Assembly: GCF_002303925.1 (NCBI RefSeq)
Contig: NZ_MRCS01000011.1
Location: 82,248-146,247, forward strand
Length of the DNA stretch: 64,000 bases
DNA from: Pseudomonas sp. ACN8
GTDB taxonomy: Bacteria; Pseudomonadota; Gammaproteobacteria; Pseudomonadales; Pseudomonadaceae
Reading direction: 5' to 3'
The notes below the pieces were generated by a model. It was not told where the DNA came from. It did not search any database and saw only the letters and a list, made by a program, of their open reading frames with translations. This document shows positions 57,106-64,000 of the stretch, one piece after another. Position 1 is the first letter of the stretch. Every line of letters starts with the position of its first letter. A program made the translations under genes and the position numbers.

Positions 57106-57315
57106 ATGGCAACACGCGAAACCGGCAACGTGAAGTGGTTTAACGACGCCAAGGGCTACGGCTTCATTCAGCGCGAGGACGGGGTGGACGTTTTCGTGCA
57201 CTACCGCGCGATTCGCGGTGAAGGCCACCGTTCACTGACCGAAGGCCAGCAGGTTGAATACGCGGTGGTGGAAGGGCAGAAGGGTTTGCAGGCTGAGGAT
57301 GTTGTAGGTCTGTAA
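57106..57315 (+). CDS. Cold-shock domain protein
   Basis: Single-domain nucleic-acid chaperone of 69 residues. The CSD is complete: [30 protein letters not shown] with RNP1 (KGYGFI) and RNP2-like (VDVFVHY) motifs. AGGGAG sits about nine bases before the ATG. The central residues QREDG and GEGHRSL resemble Pseudomonas CspD/CapB-type proteins rather than the most common CspA, so I give no symbol. A long structured leader precedes it. A REP doublet follows. Confidence 0.94.
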   Translation: MATRETGNVKWFNDAKGYGFIQREDGVDVFVHYRAIRGEGHRSLTEGQQVEYAVVEGQKGLQAEDVVGL

Positions 57316-57332
57316 TCCCCGCGCAAAAACCA

Positions 57333-57434
57333 CTGTAGGAGCGAGCTTGCTCGCGAAGAACTCAAGGACACCGCGCTTTTACTGAATTGACGCGTTATCG
57401 TTGACGACCATCGCGAGCAAGCTCGCTCCTACAG
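57333..57434. repeat. REP doublet, GAGCGAGC type
   Basis: Inverted REPs around a spacer that shares GAAGAACTCAAGGACA and GACGACCATCGCGAG stretches with the doublet at 2101-2203. Confidence 0.9.
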
Positions 57435-57450
57435 GGGCGGTGTTCAGGCT

Positions 57451-57828
57451 TTACGCGGTTTTCCAGGTGATTTCTTCTTCACCATCGGCGCTGATGCGAA
57501 TCCAGCGATCGGCTGTTTCTTCACCTTCTTCCTCGACCCAGGTACCCGGTGCGCAACGCACTTCGACGTTGAGTGCGGCAAACGCGGCGCGGGCGCAGGC
57601 GATGTCGTCGTCCCACGGGGTCTGGTCGCTTTCCAGGTACAGGCTGTTCCACTTGCCGACGGCTTTTGGCAGCCAGGTCACTGGCACGTTGCCGGCCTTG
57701 CACTTGTAGGTCTGGCCCTTCTGGACCCAATCCGTGCACGGGCCCAATGCCGCACCGAGCCAGGCGGAAATGGCTTTGTGGTCGACGTCGGCGTCTTTCA
57801 GGTAAATCTCGATATCGGGTTGGCGCAT
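57451..57828 (-). CDS. Conserved hypothetical protein (125 aa)
   Basis: Small soluble acidic protein beginning MRQPDIEIYLKDADVDHKAISAWLGAALGPC and ending DRWIRISADGEEEITWKTA. No signal or membrane segment. Two or three cysteines are spread through it (GPCTDW, YKCKAG, VRCAPG). The ATG at 57828 is preferred; a longer in-frame start lies toward rlmA. It is on the same strand as rlmA and dapE, 75 bases downstream of rlmA. I do not recognise a function. Confidence 0.75.
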   Translation of the reverse strand: MRQPDIEIYLKDADVDHKAISAWLGAALGPCTDWVQKGQTYKCKAGNVPVTWLPKAVGKWNSLYLESDQTPWDDDIACARAAFAALNVEVRCAPGTWVEEEGEETADRWIRISADGEEEITWKTA

Positions 57829-57903
57829 GGATGTCCTCACTGCGGGTCTGAAAAATCCATTCGCGGATTTAGCCGGCCCCGGGCACTCGCCCGGAACCAA
57901 AAG

Positions 57904-58713
57904 TTATTGAAGAACGAAATAATCGTAGCGCATTGATACGGTGGTCTCGAACGGCTCGGCCTGTTCGATAACCGCTGTCCGGCGCTCGGCACTGGCACGC
58001 CAGCCATGGGGCGTCATCGCCAGCAGGTTGGCGCGGTCCTGCGGCTTGTCCAGCGTCAGCTTGAACGTCAACGTTTCGCTGTGCGCCAGCGCCATGCCTT
58101 CCGGCACCAGGTCCAGATGCTTGTCGTCAATGTACTCGCGGACTTCGTCATACAGCCGCTCGCGTAGTTCCATCAAGTGGCCGCTGGTCGGCCCGACTTT
58201 CATCAGGCCGCCGCCAACACTGAGCAGGCGCTTGGCTTCTTCCCAATCCAGCGGGCTGAAGACACTGGCCAGGAACTGGCAACTGCCGGAAGCCAACGGC
58301 ACCCGTGCCATGCTGGCGATCAACCAGGTGAGCTGCGGGTTGCGTTTGCAGGCGCGTTTGACCGCTTCCCGGGAGATGTCCAGCGCATAGCCATCAGCGT
58401 CCGGCAAGGCATCGGCGATCTGCGCGGTGTAGTAACCTTCGCCGCAACCGATATCGACCCAGCGGGTCGGCGCGTAACCGGCCGCCAGCTCGGCCAGACG
58501 CTTGGCCACCGGCGCGTAATGGCCGGCGTTCAAAAAGTCGCGGCGAGCCTCGACCATGGCCTGATTATCCCCTGGATCGCGACTGTTCTTGTGTTGCACC
58601 GGCAACAGGTTCAAATAACCCTGGCGCGCGCGGTCGAAACGATGCCCGGCGGGGCAGGCCACGCCGTTGTCCACCGCATTGAGCGGCTCACTGCAGATCG
58701 GACACGCCAGCAT
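57904..58713 (-). CDS. rlmA: 23S rRNA (guanine-N1)-methyltransferase RlmA-type
   Basis: Methyltransferase of 269 residues. N-terminal zinc-binding Cys/His cluster (CPICSEPL...ACPAGHRFDRARQGYLNLL), then a SAM domain with WVDIGCGEGYYTAQIADALPDADGYALDISREAVKRA (about 88-125). These define the RlmA/RrmA family, which in E. coli methylates G745 of 23S rRNA. Its start overlaps the dapE stop (TGATG-type junction), so the two are co-translated, as dapE-rrmA neighbours are in P. aeruginosa. Confidence 0.9.
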   Translation of the reverse strand: MLACPICSEPLNAVDNGVACPAGHRFDRARQGYLNLLPVQHKNSRDPGDNQAMVEARRDFLNAGHYAPVAKRLAELAAGYAPTRWVDIGCGEGYYTAQIADALPDADGYALDISREAVKRACKRNPQLTWLIASMARVPLASGSCQFLASVFSPLDWEEAKRLLSVGGGLMKVGPTSGHLMELRERLYDEVREYIDDKHLDLVPEGMALAHSETLTFKLTLDKPQDRANLLAMTPHGWRASAERRTAVIEQAEPFETTVSMRYDYFVLQ

Positions 58714-59864
58714 CAGGCGAGCAACTTGATCAGGGTCTGGTAGTAGATCTCGGTCAGCACGTCGAGATCGGCGGCCAGCACGCGTTCGTTGACCTGGTGG
58801 ATGGTCGCGTTGACCGGCCCCAGCTCAACCACTTGGGTGCCCATGGTCGCGATGAAACGCCCGTCGGAGGTGCCACCGCTGGTGGACGCCTTGGTTTCAC
58901 GACCGGTGATGTCCTTGATGCTCGCCGACACAGCGTCCAGCAGCGCGCCCGGTTCGGTGAGGAACGGCAGACCGGACAGCGCCCAATCGATGTGCCAGTC
59001 CAGGCCATGCTTGTCGAGGATGTCGGCGACGCGCTTTTGCAGGCCCTCGACGGTGGACTCGGTGGAGAAGCGGAAGTTGAACACCGCCACCAGGTCACCC
59101 GGGATCACGTTGGTCGCGCCGGTGCCGGAATTGACGTTGGAGATCTGAAAACTGGTCGGCGGGAAGAAATCGTTGCCGTGGTCCCAGTGCTCGGCTGCCA
59201 GTTCGGCCAGGGCCGGGGCAGCGAGGTGGATCGGGTTCTTCGCCAGGTGCGGGTAGGCCACATGACCTTGCACGCCACGTACGGTCAGCTTGGCGCCGAG
59301 AGAACCGCGCCGGCCGTTCTTGACCACGTCACCCACCAGGGTGGTGCTCGACGGTTCGCCGACGATGCACCAGTCCAGACGTTCCTTGCGCGCGGCGAGG
59401 CGTTCGACCACGGCCTTGGTGCCGTGGTGCGCCGGGCCTTCTTCGTCGCTGGTGATCAGGAACGCGACTTTGCCCTTGTGATTCGGGTAGTCGGCGACAA
59501 AACGCTCGGAGGCGACGGTCATGGCGGCGAGGCTGCCTTTCATGTCGGCGGCGCCACGGCCGCAGAGCATGCCGTGTTCGTCGATCAGGGCGTTGAACGG
59601 CTCGATCTGCCAGGCCGCTACCGGGCCGGTCGGGACCACGTCGGTGTGGCCGGCGAAGCACAGCACCGGACCGTCGTCCTGGCCGTGGGTGGCCCAGAAG
59701 TTATCCACATCTTCGATGCGCATCGGTTCCAGGGTGAAACCGGCATCGCCCAGGCGCTGCATCATCTGCTTCTGGCAATCGGCGTCAAGCGGCGTCACGG
59801 ATGGACGGCGGATCAGGTCGATGGCGAGTTGGAGGGTCGGCGAAAGGTCGGCGTGGGCCGTCAT
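58713..59864 (-). CDS. dapE: Succinyl-diaminopimelate desuccinylase
   Basis: Zinc-dependent amidohydrolase of 383 residues in lysine/peptidoglycan-precursor biosynthesis. M20 peptidase features: [13 protein letters not shown] (metal His/Asp), [14 protein letters not shown] (bridging Asp), ITSDEEGPA with the catalytic glutamate pair, and a lid/dimerisation domain in the middle. The C-terminal region [22 protein letters not shown] carries substrate-binding residues. The length is typical. Downstream it is coupled to rlmA; upstream a REP doublet and the convergent-looking ndvB terminator separate it from ndvB on the same strand. Confidence 0.95.
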   Translation of the reverse strand: MTAHADLSPTLQLAIDLIRRPSVTPLDADCQKQMMQRLGDAGFTLEPMRIEDVDNFWATHGQDDGPVLCFAGHTDVVPTGPVAAWQIEPFNALIDEHGMLCGRGAADMKGSLAAMTVASERFVADYPNHKGKVAFLITSDEEGPAHHGTKAVVERLAARKERLDWCIVGEPSSTTLVGDVVKNGRRGSLGAKLTVRGVQGHVAYPHLAKNPIHLAAPALAELAAEHWDHGNDFFPPTSFQISNVNSGTGATNVIPGDLVAVFNFRFSTESTVEGLQKRVADILDKHGLDWHIDWALSGLPFLTEPGALLDAVSASIKDITGRETKASTSGGTSDGRFIATMGTQVVELGPVNATIHQVNERVLAADLDVLTEIYYQTLIKLLA

Positions 59865-59903
59865 GGAAAACTCCGGAAATCATGAATGTGGGCACGGACT
59901 AAA

Positions 59904-59994
59904 TGTGGGAGCCAGCCTGCTGGCGATGACGGTGTGTCAGTCAACTTAAACTGTGATTGTTACACCGCTATCGCGAGCAGGCTCGCTCCCACAG
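59904..59994. repeat. Hybrid REP doublet (GAGCCAGC left, GAGCGAGC right)
   Basis: The left REP has TGTGGGAGCCAGCCTGCTGGCGAT; the right is of the ATCGCGAGCAGGCTCGCTCCCACA type. The two arms are from different REP classes. It lies between dapE and ndvB. Confidence 0.85.
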
Positions 59995-60060
59995 GGGATA
60001 GTGTTCGGTCAGTCAGACCGGTATCACGCCAAGCCCCGCAAAATGGCGCTTATCTTAAAG

Positions 60061-60088
60061 CAAAACGGCGACCATTGGCCGCCGTTTA
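60061..60088 (-). terminator. Rho-independent terminator after ndvB
   Basis: Read on the minus strand, AAACGGCGGCC / GGTCGCCGTTTT with a three-base loop, followed by a T-containing stretch, 16 bases after the ndvB stop. Confidence 0.75.
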
Positions 60089-60104
60089 GTGCATCCGTAG
60101 AGAT

Positions 60105-62696
60105 TTAGACCGCTGGTGCCGTTTCAGTCTCGACCGACGGTTTCGGCAGCGACGACAGGAACGCCATGATCAACGCCGCCAGGTATGGCAGCGACTGCAC
60201 CAGCAGCATGGTCACCCAGAAGCGCATGTCGTTGCTCGGCATGCCGTTCACCAGGAAGATCCCCAAGGCAGCGCCCCACAACAGCAGCATGATGAACATC
60301 TCTTCCCGGGCTTCCGAAATCGCCACCCAGAAGCCGTGGTTGTCGGCATTCTTCGGCGTACGGAAGAACGGAATGCTGCTGGTGAAGAAGCCGTACAGCA
60401 CTGCTTTGGCGATGGTGTGGGACAACGCCAGACCGGCCAGCGCCGCGCAGAAGGCATCCTTCAAATTGACCCCGACCGCACGACGGTAGAGGAAGATGAT
60501 CTTGGCGACCTTGAACACGAACAGCGCCAATGGCGGGATTGCGAAGATCAGCAGCGGCGGATCGACCCGTTGCGGCACGATGATCATCGCCGCCGACCAC
60601 AACAGCGCGCCGACGGTGAAGAAGATGTTCATGCCGTCCGCGACCCACGGCAACCAGCCCGCGAGGAAGTGGTAACGCTGGCCACGGGTCAGCTCGGTGT
60701 CCTTGCCGCGCAGCAGGCTGGCGGTGTGGCGCTTGATGATCTGGATCGCTCCGTAGGCCCAACGGAAACGCTGTTTCTTGAAGTCGATGAAGGTATCGGG
60801 CATCAGGCCCTTGCCGTAGCTGGTGTGGTAGTACGCTGCCGACAGGCCTTTTTCGAATACCCGCAGGCCCAGTTCGGCGTCTTCACAGATGCACCAGTCG
60901 GCCCAGCCCAGCTCTTCGAGCACCGAGCGGCGGGTCATGGTCATGGTGCCGTGCTGGATGATCGCGTCACGATCGTTGCGGGTGACCATGCCGATGTGGA
61001 AGAAGCCCTTGTATTCCGCGTAGCAGAGCTTCTTGAAGGTACTTTCGTTCTGGTCGCGGTAATCCTGTGGCGACTGCACCACGGCGATTTTCGGGTCGGC
61101 GAAGTGCGGCACCATGTGCTTGAGCCAGTTCGGGTGCACGCAGTAATCGGAGTCGATCACTGCGATCACTTCGGCATCTTTGGCGGTGTGCGGGATCAGG
61201 TAGTTCAGTGCGCCGCCCTTGAAGCCGGCCAGCGGTGCCACGTGGAAGAACTTGAAGCGCGGGCCGAGGGTTTCGCAATAATCGCGCACCGGTTCCCAGA
61301 CCGCCGGATCCTTGGTGTTGTTGTCGATGATCAGGACTTCGAAATCCGGATAGTCGAGGTTGGCCAGGGCGTTGAGGGTCTGTTTGACCATCTCCGGCGG
61401 CTCGTTGTAGCAGGGCACGTGGATCGAGACTTTCGGTCGGTAGTCAGAATCGCCTACCACGGGCAGGAATTCACGCCGGCGTTTGTGGGTCCAGACGGTC
61501 TCGGCCAGTTCGTGGGCTTCGGTCAGCAACACGATAAACACCCCGAGCGCACCGAGGGCGAGCAAGAAGCCTACCGTCAGGCTGAACCAGGTGCTGTATT
61601 GCTGGCTGTAGTCGTAACCGATCCACACCAGTGCCGAACCACCGAGGAACGCGGTGAAGGTCAGGAAGGTACGGCCACGCTGGCGCAGGGCCGAGCCGTC
61701 GATCATCAGCAGGGTCAGGGACAACAGCGCCAGTACCACGGAGCCGACCGCCAGTACCCGCCATTGCGGAATCGCAACGACCGGGCCTTCGAAGTTGAAC
61801 TTCTGCTGGCGTGCGGCGTTGAACACACCCCAATAGGCGCCGACGGAACCTTCGTCACTGACTTTCCACGGCTGGTCAAACGCTTCGATCACGAAGTAGT
61901 TGAAGCCCTGACGGTTGAGCTTGTTGACCAGCGTTCGCAGGTAGATCGCCTGGTCTGCCGGTGAGGCATCGGCGCCACCGCGCATGCGGCCGTTGCTCGG
62001 CCAGCCCACCTCGGACAGTAGCAGTGGCTTTTTCGGGAACATCTTCTTCAAGTCGCGGGCGCGGTCGAGGACGAACTGCCCGGCCTTGTCCATCGGGATG
62101 AATTCCCAGTAAGGCAGGATGTGCGCGGCGATCAGGTCGACGTGCTTGGCCAGTTCCGGGTGTTCTTCCCACACGTGCCACTGTTCGGACGTGGTCACCG
62201 GCACTTTCACCGCAGCGCGCACGCGATCGAGCATGACGCTGAGTTCCTGGGCGGTGATTTCCTTGCGGTAAATGGCCTCGTTGCCGACCACCACGCGAAC
62301 CACGCTGCGCGAGGCGTTGGCGATTTCAATGGCGCGGGTGATTTCCCGTTCGTTGCGTTCCTGGTCCGGACTGATCCAGATCCCCAGGGTGACCCGCAAG
62401 CCGAACTCTTCCGCCAGCTTCGGGATGTTTTGCAGGGTGCCATCGACCGAGTAGATGCGGATGTTGTCCGTCAGCTTGCTCATGATCTCCAGGTCGCGAC
62501 GCATTTGATCGTCGGTCGGGAACTGGTCTTTCTGCGGGAACTGGCCCTGCTGGAATGGCGAGTACGAGAAGCCGGAGATCTGTTCAGGCCAGTTGGGGGC
62601 GGTGACCGGGCGGTTGATCAGCGCCCAGAAGCCGGTAAACAAGGCAGCGATGGCGAGCACCACGACCAGGTTGAGTCCAAATTTACGCGATGACAT
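60105..62696 (-). CDS. ndvB: Cyclic-beta-glucan-type glucosyltransferase NdvB-like
   Basis: Inner-membrane protein of 863 residues. The N-terminus has a helix (FGLNLVVVLAIAALFTGFWALI) and a GH17-like domain (about 35-300) with FPKKPLLLSEVGWPSNG carrying the expected catalytic glutamate. Further helices lead to a GT2 domain with VSIHVPCYNEPPEMV, the acid motif VIDSDYCVHPNWL and QRFRWAYGAIQ (the QxxRW motif). C-terminal helices complete the pump-like topology. This domain set and the dapE neighbour match P. aeruginosa NdvB. The ATG at 62696 (MSSRKFGLN) was chosen over an in-frame start 18 codons upstream. Confidence 0.9.
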   Translation of the reverse strand: MSSRKFGLNLVVVLAIAALFTGFWALINRPVTAPNWPEQISGFSYSPFQQGQFPQKDQFPTDDQMRRDLEIMSKLTDNIRIYSVDGTLQNIPKLAEEFGLRVTLGIWISPDQERNEREITRAIEIANASRSVVRVVVGNEAIYRKEITAQELSVMLDRVRAAVKVPVTTSEQWHVWEEHPELAKHVDLIAAHILPYWEFIPMDKAGQFVLDRARDLKKMFPKKPLLLSEVGWPSNGRMRGGADASPADQAIYLRTLVNKLNRQGFNYFVIEAFDQPWKVSDEGSVGAYWGVFNAARQQKFNFEGPVVAIPQWRVLAVGSVVLALLSLTLLMIDGSALRQRGRTFLTFTAFLGGSALVWIGYDYSQQYSTWFSLTVGFLLALGALGVFIVLLTEAHELAETVWTHKRRREFLPVVGDSDYRPKVSIHVPCYNEPPEMVKQTLNALANLDYPDFEVLIIDNNTKDPAVWEPVRDYCETLGPRFKFFHVAPLAGFKGGALNYLIPHTAKDAEVIAVIDSDYCVHPNWLKHMVPHFADPKIAVVQSPQDYRDQNESTFKKLCYAEYKGFFHIGMVTRNDRDAIIQHGTMTMTRRSVLEELGWADWCICEDAELGLRVFEKGLSAAYYHTSYGKGLMPDTFIDFKKQRFRWAYGAIQIIKRHTASLLRGKDTELTRGQRYHFLAGWLPWVADGMNIFFTVGALLWSAAMIIVPQRVDPPLLIFAIPPLALFVFKVAKIIFLYRRAVGVNLKDAFCAALAGLALSHTIAKAVLYGFFTSSIPFFRTPKNADNHGFWVAISEAREEMFIMLLLWGAALGIFLVNGMPSNDMRFWVTMLLVQSLPYLAALIMAFLSSLPKPSVETETAPAV

Positions 62697-62966
62697 AGTT
62701 ATTTCGGGTTCCAAAGACTGTGGAACGAAGGAACGGTTGGCGGTCGCCAAGGGGCGCGCATCCTACACCGGGCATTCTCTGGTCGTACAGCGAACAGGGA
62801 ATTGCCTGACATTGGGCAATCCAAGTCGGTTTAAGTTCTTTCGTTAGAGCGTGTAGGACAAATCTTTGTTCGATGTGGTTTTCGTGGATGTTGCCCGTTC
62901 ATAGCGCAATGATGCTCTTGCGCGCCGACGGCCCTATAATGCGCGCCGGTTTTTGGGGTAATGGTC
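62697..62966. other. Divergent ndvB-tcdA control region, 270 bases
   Basis: Contains the promoters of both genes. A TATAAT (62935-62940) with a 20-base leader to tcdA is the best plus-strand -10; no -35 hexamer at normal spacing is clear. No REP is present. Confidence 0.5.
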
Positions 62967-63779
62967 ATGAGTACAGAAGATCCGCGGTTTGCTGGCATCG
63001 CCCGTTTGTATGGCATCGAAGGCCTTGAACGCCTGCGCGCGGCCCATGTGGCGATCGTCGGCGTCGGTGGTGTCGGTTCCTGGGCGGCGGAAGCCATGGC
63101 CCGTTGTGGCGTGGGCGAGATTTCGCTGTTCGACCTCGACGACGTCTGCGTCAGCAACGCCAACCGCCAGTTGCACGCGCTGGACAGCACGGTGGGCAAG
63201 CCCAAGGTCGAGGTGATGGCCGAGCGTCTGCGCGGGATCAACCCGGACTGCACGGTGCACGCGGTGCCTGACTTCGTCACCCGCGACACCATGGCCGAGT
63301 ACATCACGCCGAACATCGACTGCGTGATCGACTGCATCGACAGCGTCAACGCCAAGGCCGCGCTGATCGCCTGGTGCAAGCGCCGCAAGATCCAGATCAT
63401 CACCACCGGCGGCGCGGGCGGGCAGATTGACCCGACGTTGATCCAGGTCTGCGACCTCAATCGCACGTTCAACGATCCGTTGGCGTCGAAAGTGCGTTCC
63501 ACGCTGCGCCGCGACTATGGCTTCTCACGCACCGTGACCCGCCATTACAGCGTGCCGTGCGTGTTTTCCACCGAGCAACTGCGCTATCCGAAACCCGATG
63601 GCAGCATTTGCTTGCAGAAGAGTTTTGTCGGGGATGGGGTGAAGCTCGACTGTGCCGGTGGGTTTGGCGCGGTGATGATGGTGACGGCGACCTTCGGCAT
63701 GGTCGCGGCGACCAAGGCTGTGGACAAGATTGTGGCGGGTGTGCGGCGGCCGACGGAGCGGGTCAAGCCGCAGGCCTGA
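62967..63779 (+). CDS. tcdA: tRNA threonylcarbamoyladenosine dehydratase
   Basis: E1-like ATP-dependent enzyme of 270 residues that cyclises t6A37 to ct6A in tRNA. ThiF/MoeB-type nucleotide site GVGGVGSWAAEAMARCGVGEISLFDLDDVCVSNANRQLHALDSTVG, the IDSVNAKAALIAWCKRRK block, and CVFSTEQL near the C-terminus. Length is typical for TcdA/CsdL. The ATG at 62967 has GGGG eight bases upstream; an ATG six bases earlier is possible. A REP follows the stop, next to an insertion-sequence end. Confidence 0.94.
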   Translation: MSTEDPRFAGIARLYGIEGLERLRAAHVAIVGVGGVGSWAAEAMARCGVGEISLFDLDDVCVSNANRQLHALDSTVGKPKVEVMAERLRGINPDCTVHAVPDFVTRDTMAEYITPNIDCVIDCIDSVNAKAALIAWCKRRKIQIITTGGAGGQIDPTLIQVCDLNRTFNDPLASKVRSTLRRDYGFSRTVTRHYSVPCVFSTEQLRYPKPDGSICLQKSFVGDGVKLDCAGGFGAVMMVTATFGMVAATKAVDKIVAGVRRPTERVKPQA

Positions 63780-63798
63780 TCTGTAAGGCTGATGGCCC

Positions 63799-63860
63799 CA
63801 TCGCGAGCAGGCCCACAGTGATTTCGGTGATCCTGTAGGAGCGAGCCTGCTCGCGATGGA
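63799..63860. repeat. Damaged REP doublet
   Basis: The right REP (TGTAGGAGCGAGCCTGCTCGCGATGG) is intact. The left has lost the middle of its palindrome (ATCGCGAGCAGGCCCACAG, missing GCTCGCTC). An IS256-type end follows about 15 bases later. Confidence 0.8.
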
Positions 63861-63873
63861 CTGCGAAGCAGCC

Positions 63874-63898
63874 GGGGGTGTCAGAAATTTTGTGTTCG
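63874..63898 (+). mobile_element. Left end of an IS256-family insertion sequence
   Basis: The sequence GGGGGTGTCAGAAATTTTGT resembles the terminal inverted repeats of IS256-family elements, and a transposase-like ORF starts 30 bases inside. The right end and target duplication are beyond the window. Confidence 0.5.
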
Positions 63899-63925
63899 GG
63901 CATAACATGAGTAAGAGGTGCATGT

Positions 63926-64000
63926 ATGCCAACCAAAAAGAAACCCGCGTTGCGAGAGCTACCGAAAATCCCGAAAGAGCTGCTCGAGCAATTCACCGAT
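63926..64000 (+). CDS. IS256-family transposase (partial, N-terminus only)
   Basis: The first 25 codons (MPTKKKPALRELPKIPKELL...) match, from memory, the N-terminus of IS256-family transposases found in Pseudomonas (usually continuing EQFTDGPMTAEAIEDASAAFKKALIERAL). A GAGG-containing ribosome site lies just upstream. The catalytic DDE domain is outside the window, so integrity cannot be judged. Confidence 0.6.
   Translation, partial: MPTKKKPALRELPKIPKELLEQFTD

Noticed and set aside
57451..57900. Longer start for the 125-residue hypothetical
   Set aside because: An in-frame start at 57900 would nearly overlap rlmA and adds a sequence with no conservation that I recognise. The ATG at 57828 begins the charged, ordered part.

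Overview
The window reads as chromosome of a fluorescent-group Pseudomonas. The GC content is high and most genes carry protein signatures typical of that genus: an intact wspABCDEFR cluster, aat/aau acidic amino acid uptake genes, mexLJK-type efflux genes, and dapE next to an ndvB-like glucosyltransferase. The intergenic gaps are filled with the REP palindromes (arms around GAGCGAGC/GCTCGCTC or GAGCCAGC/GCTGGCTC) usual in P. fluorescens-type genomes. I see no rRNA, tRNA or CRISPR array.

Layout. 1-5.74 kb: acidic amino acid sensing and uptake (aauR partial, aauS, aatP, aatM, aatQ, aatJ), with a -24/-12 promoter and two AauR-type boxes upstream of aatJ. 5.76-7.39 kb: opgD. 7.4-10.4 kb: an accessory patch with a 61-residue ORF, a BRO-N antirepressor-like gene preceded by a C4-type antisense RNA and a short overlapping leader ORF, and an AT-richer gene with an embedded MazF/PemK-like segment. 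10.4-20.4 kb: a probable polyamine/GABA catabolic and transport block, all on the minus strand (LysR regulator, aldehyde dehydrogenase, ydcSTUV-type ABC transporter, second aldehyde dehydrogenase, APC permease). 20.6-21.3 kb: a TerB/DUF533 protein. 21.6-30.0 kb: wspABCDEFR, a surface-sensing chemosensory operon whose output is the diguanylate cyclase WspR.

30.2-46.7 kb: housekeeping and small conserved genes: prfB with its programmed +1 frameshift, lysS, a TetR regulator, a lipoprotein, a DUF1704 metallopeptidase-like protein, a hydrolase lipoprotein, an OmpA-family lipoprotein pair behind a possible AlgU promoter, ppc, adk, tsaB, a DUF72 protein, a PEP mutase/isocitrate lyase-family enzyme and an internally duplicated protein of unknown function. 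46.8-52.6 kb: rsmJ, then mexL divergent from mexJK with a palindromic operator candidate. 52.6-53.2 kb: a gene-free stretch made of an intergenic repeat element and a 71-bp tandem REP array. 53.2-57.3 kb: a DUF4197 protein, a YbaY-type lipoprotein, plsB and a divergent cold-shock gene. 57.4-63.8 kb: a hypothetical gene, rlmA, dapE, ndvB and tcdA. The last about 125 bases hold the start of an IS256-type insertion sequence next to a damaged REP.

The most interesting region is 8.05-8.82 kb. The C4-like RNA is complementary in two blocks to the start of the leader ORF, and the same leader segment can also pair with the Shine-Dalgarno region of the antirepressor-like gene. This is the layout of a P1/P7-type immunity switch, here with no recognisable prophage around it. 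The neighbouring MazF-like gene is the best candidate for uncharacterised biology.
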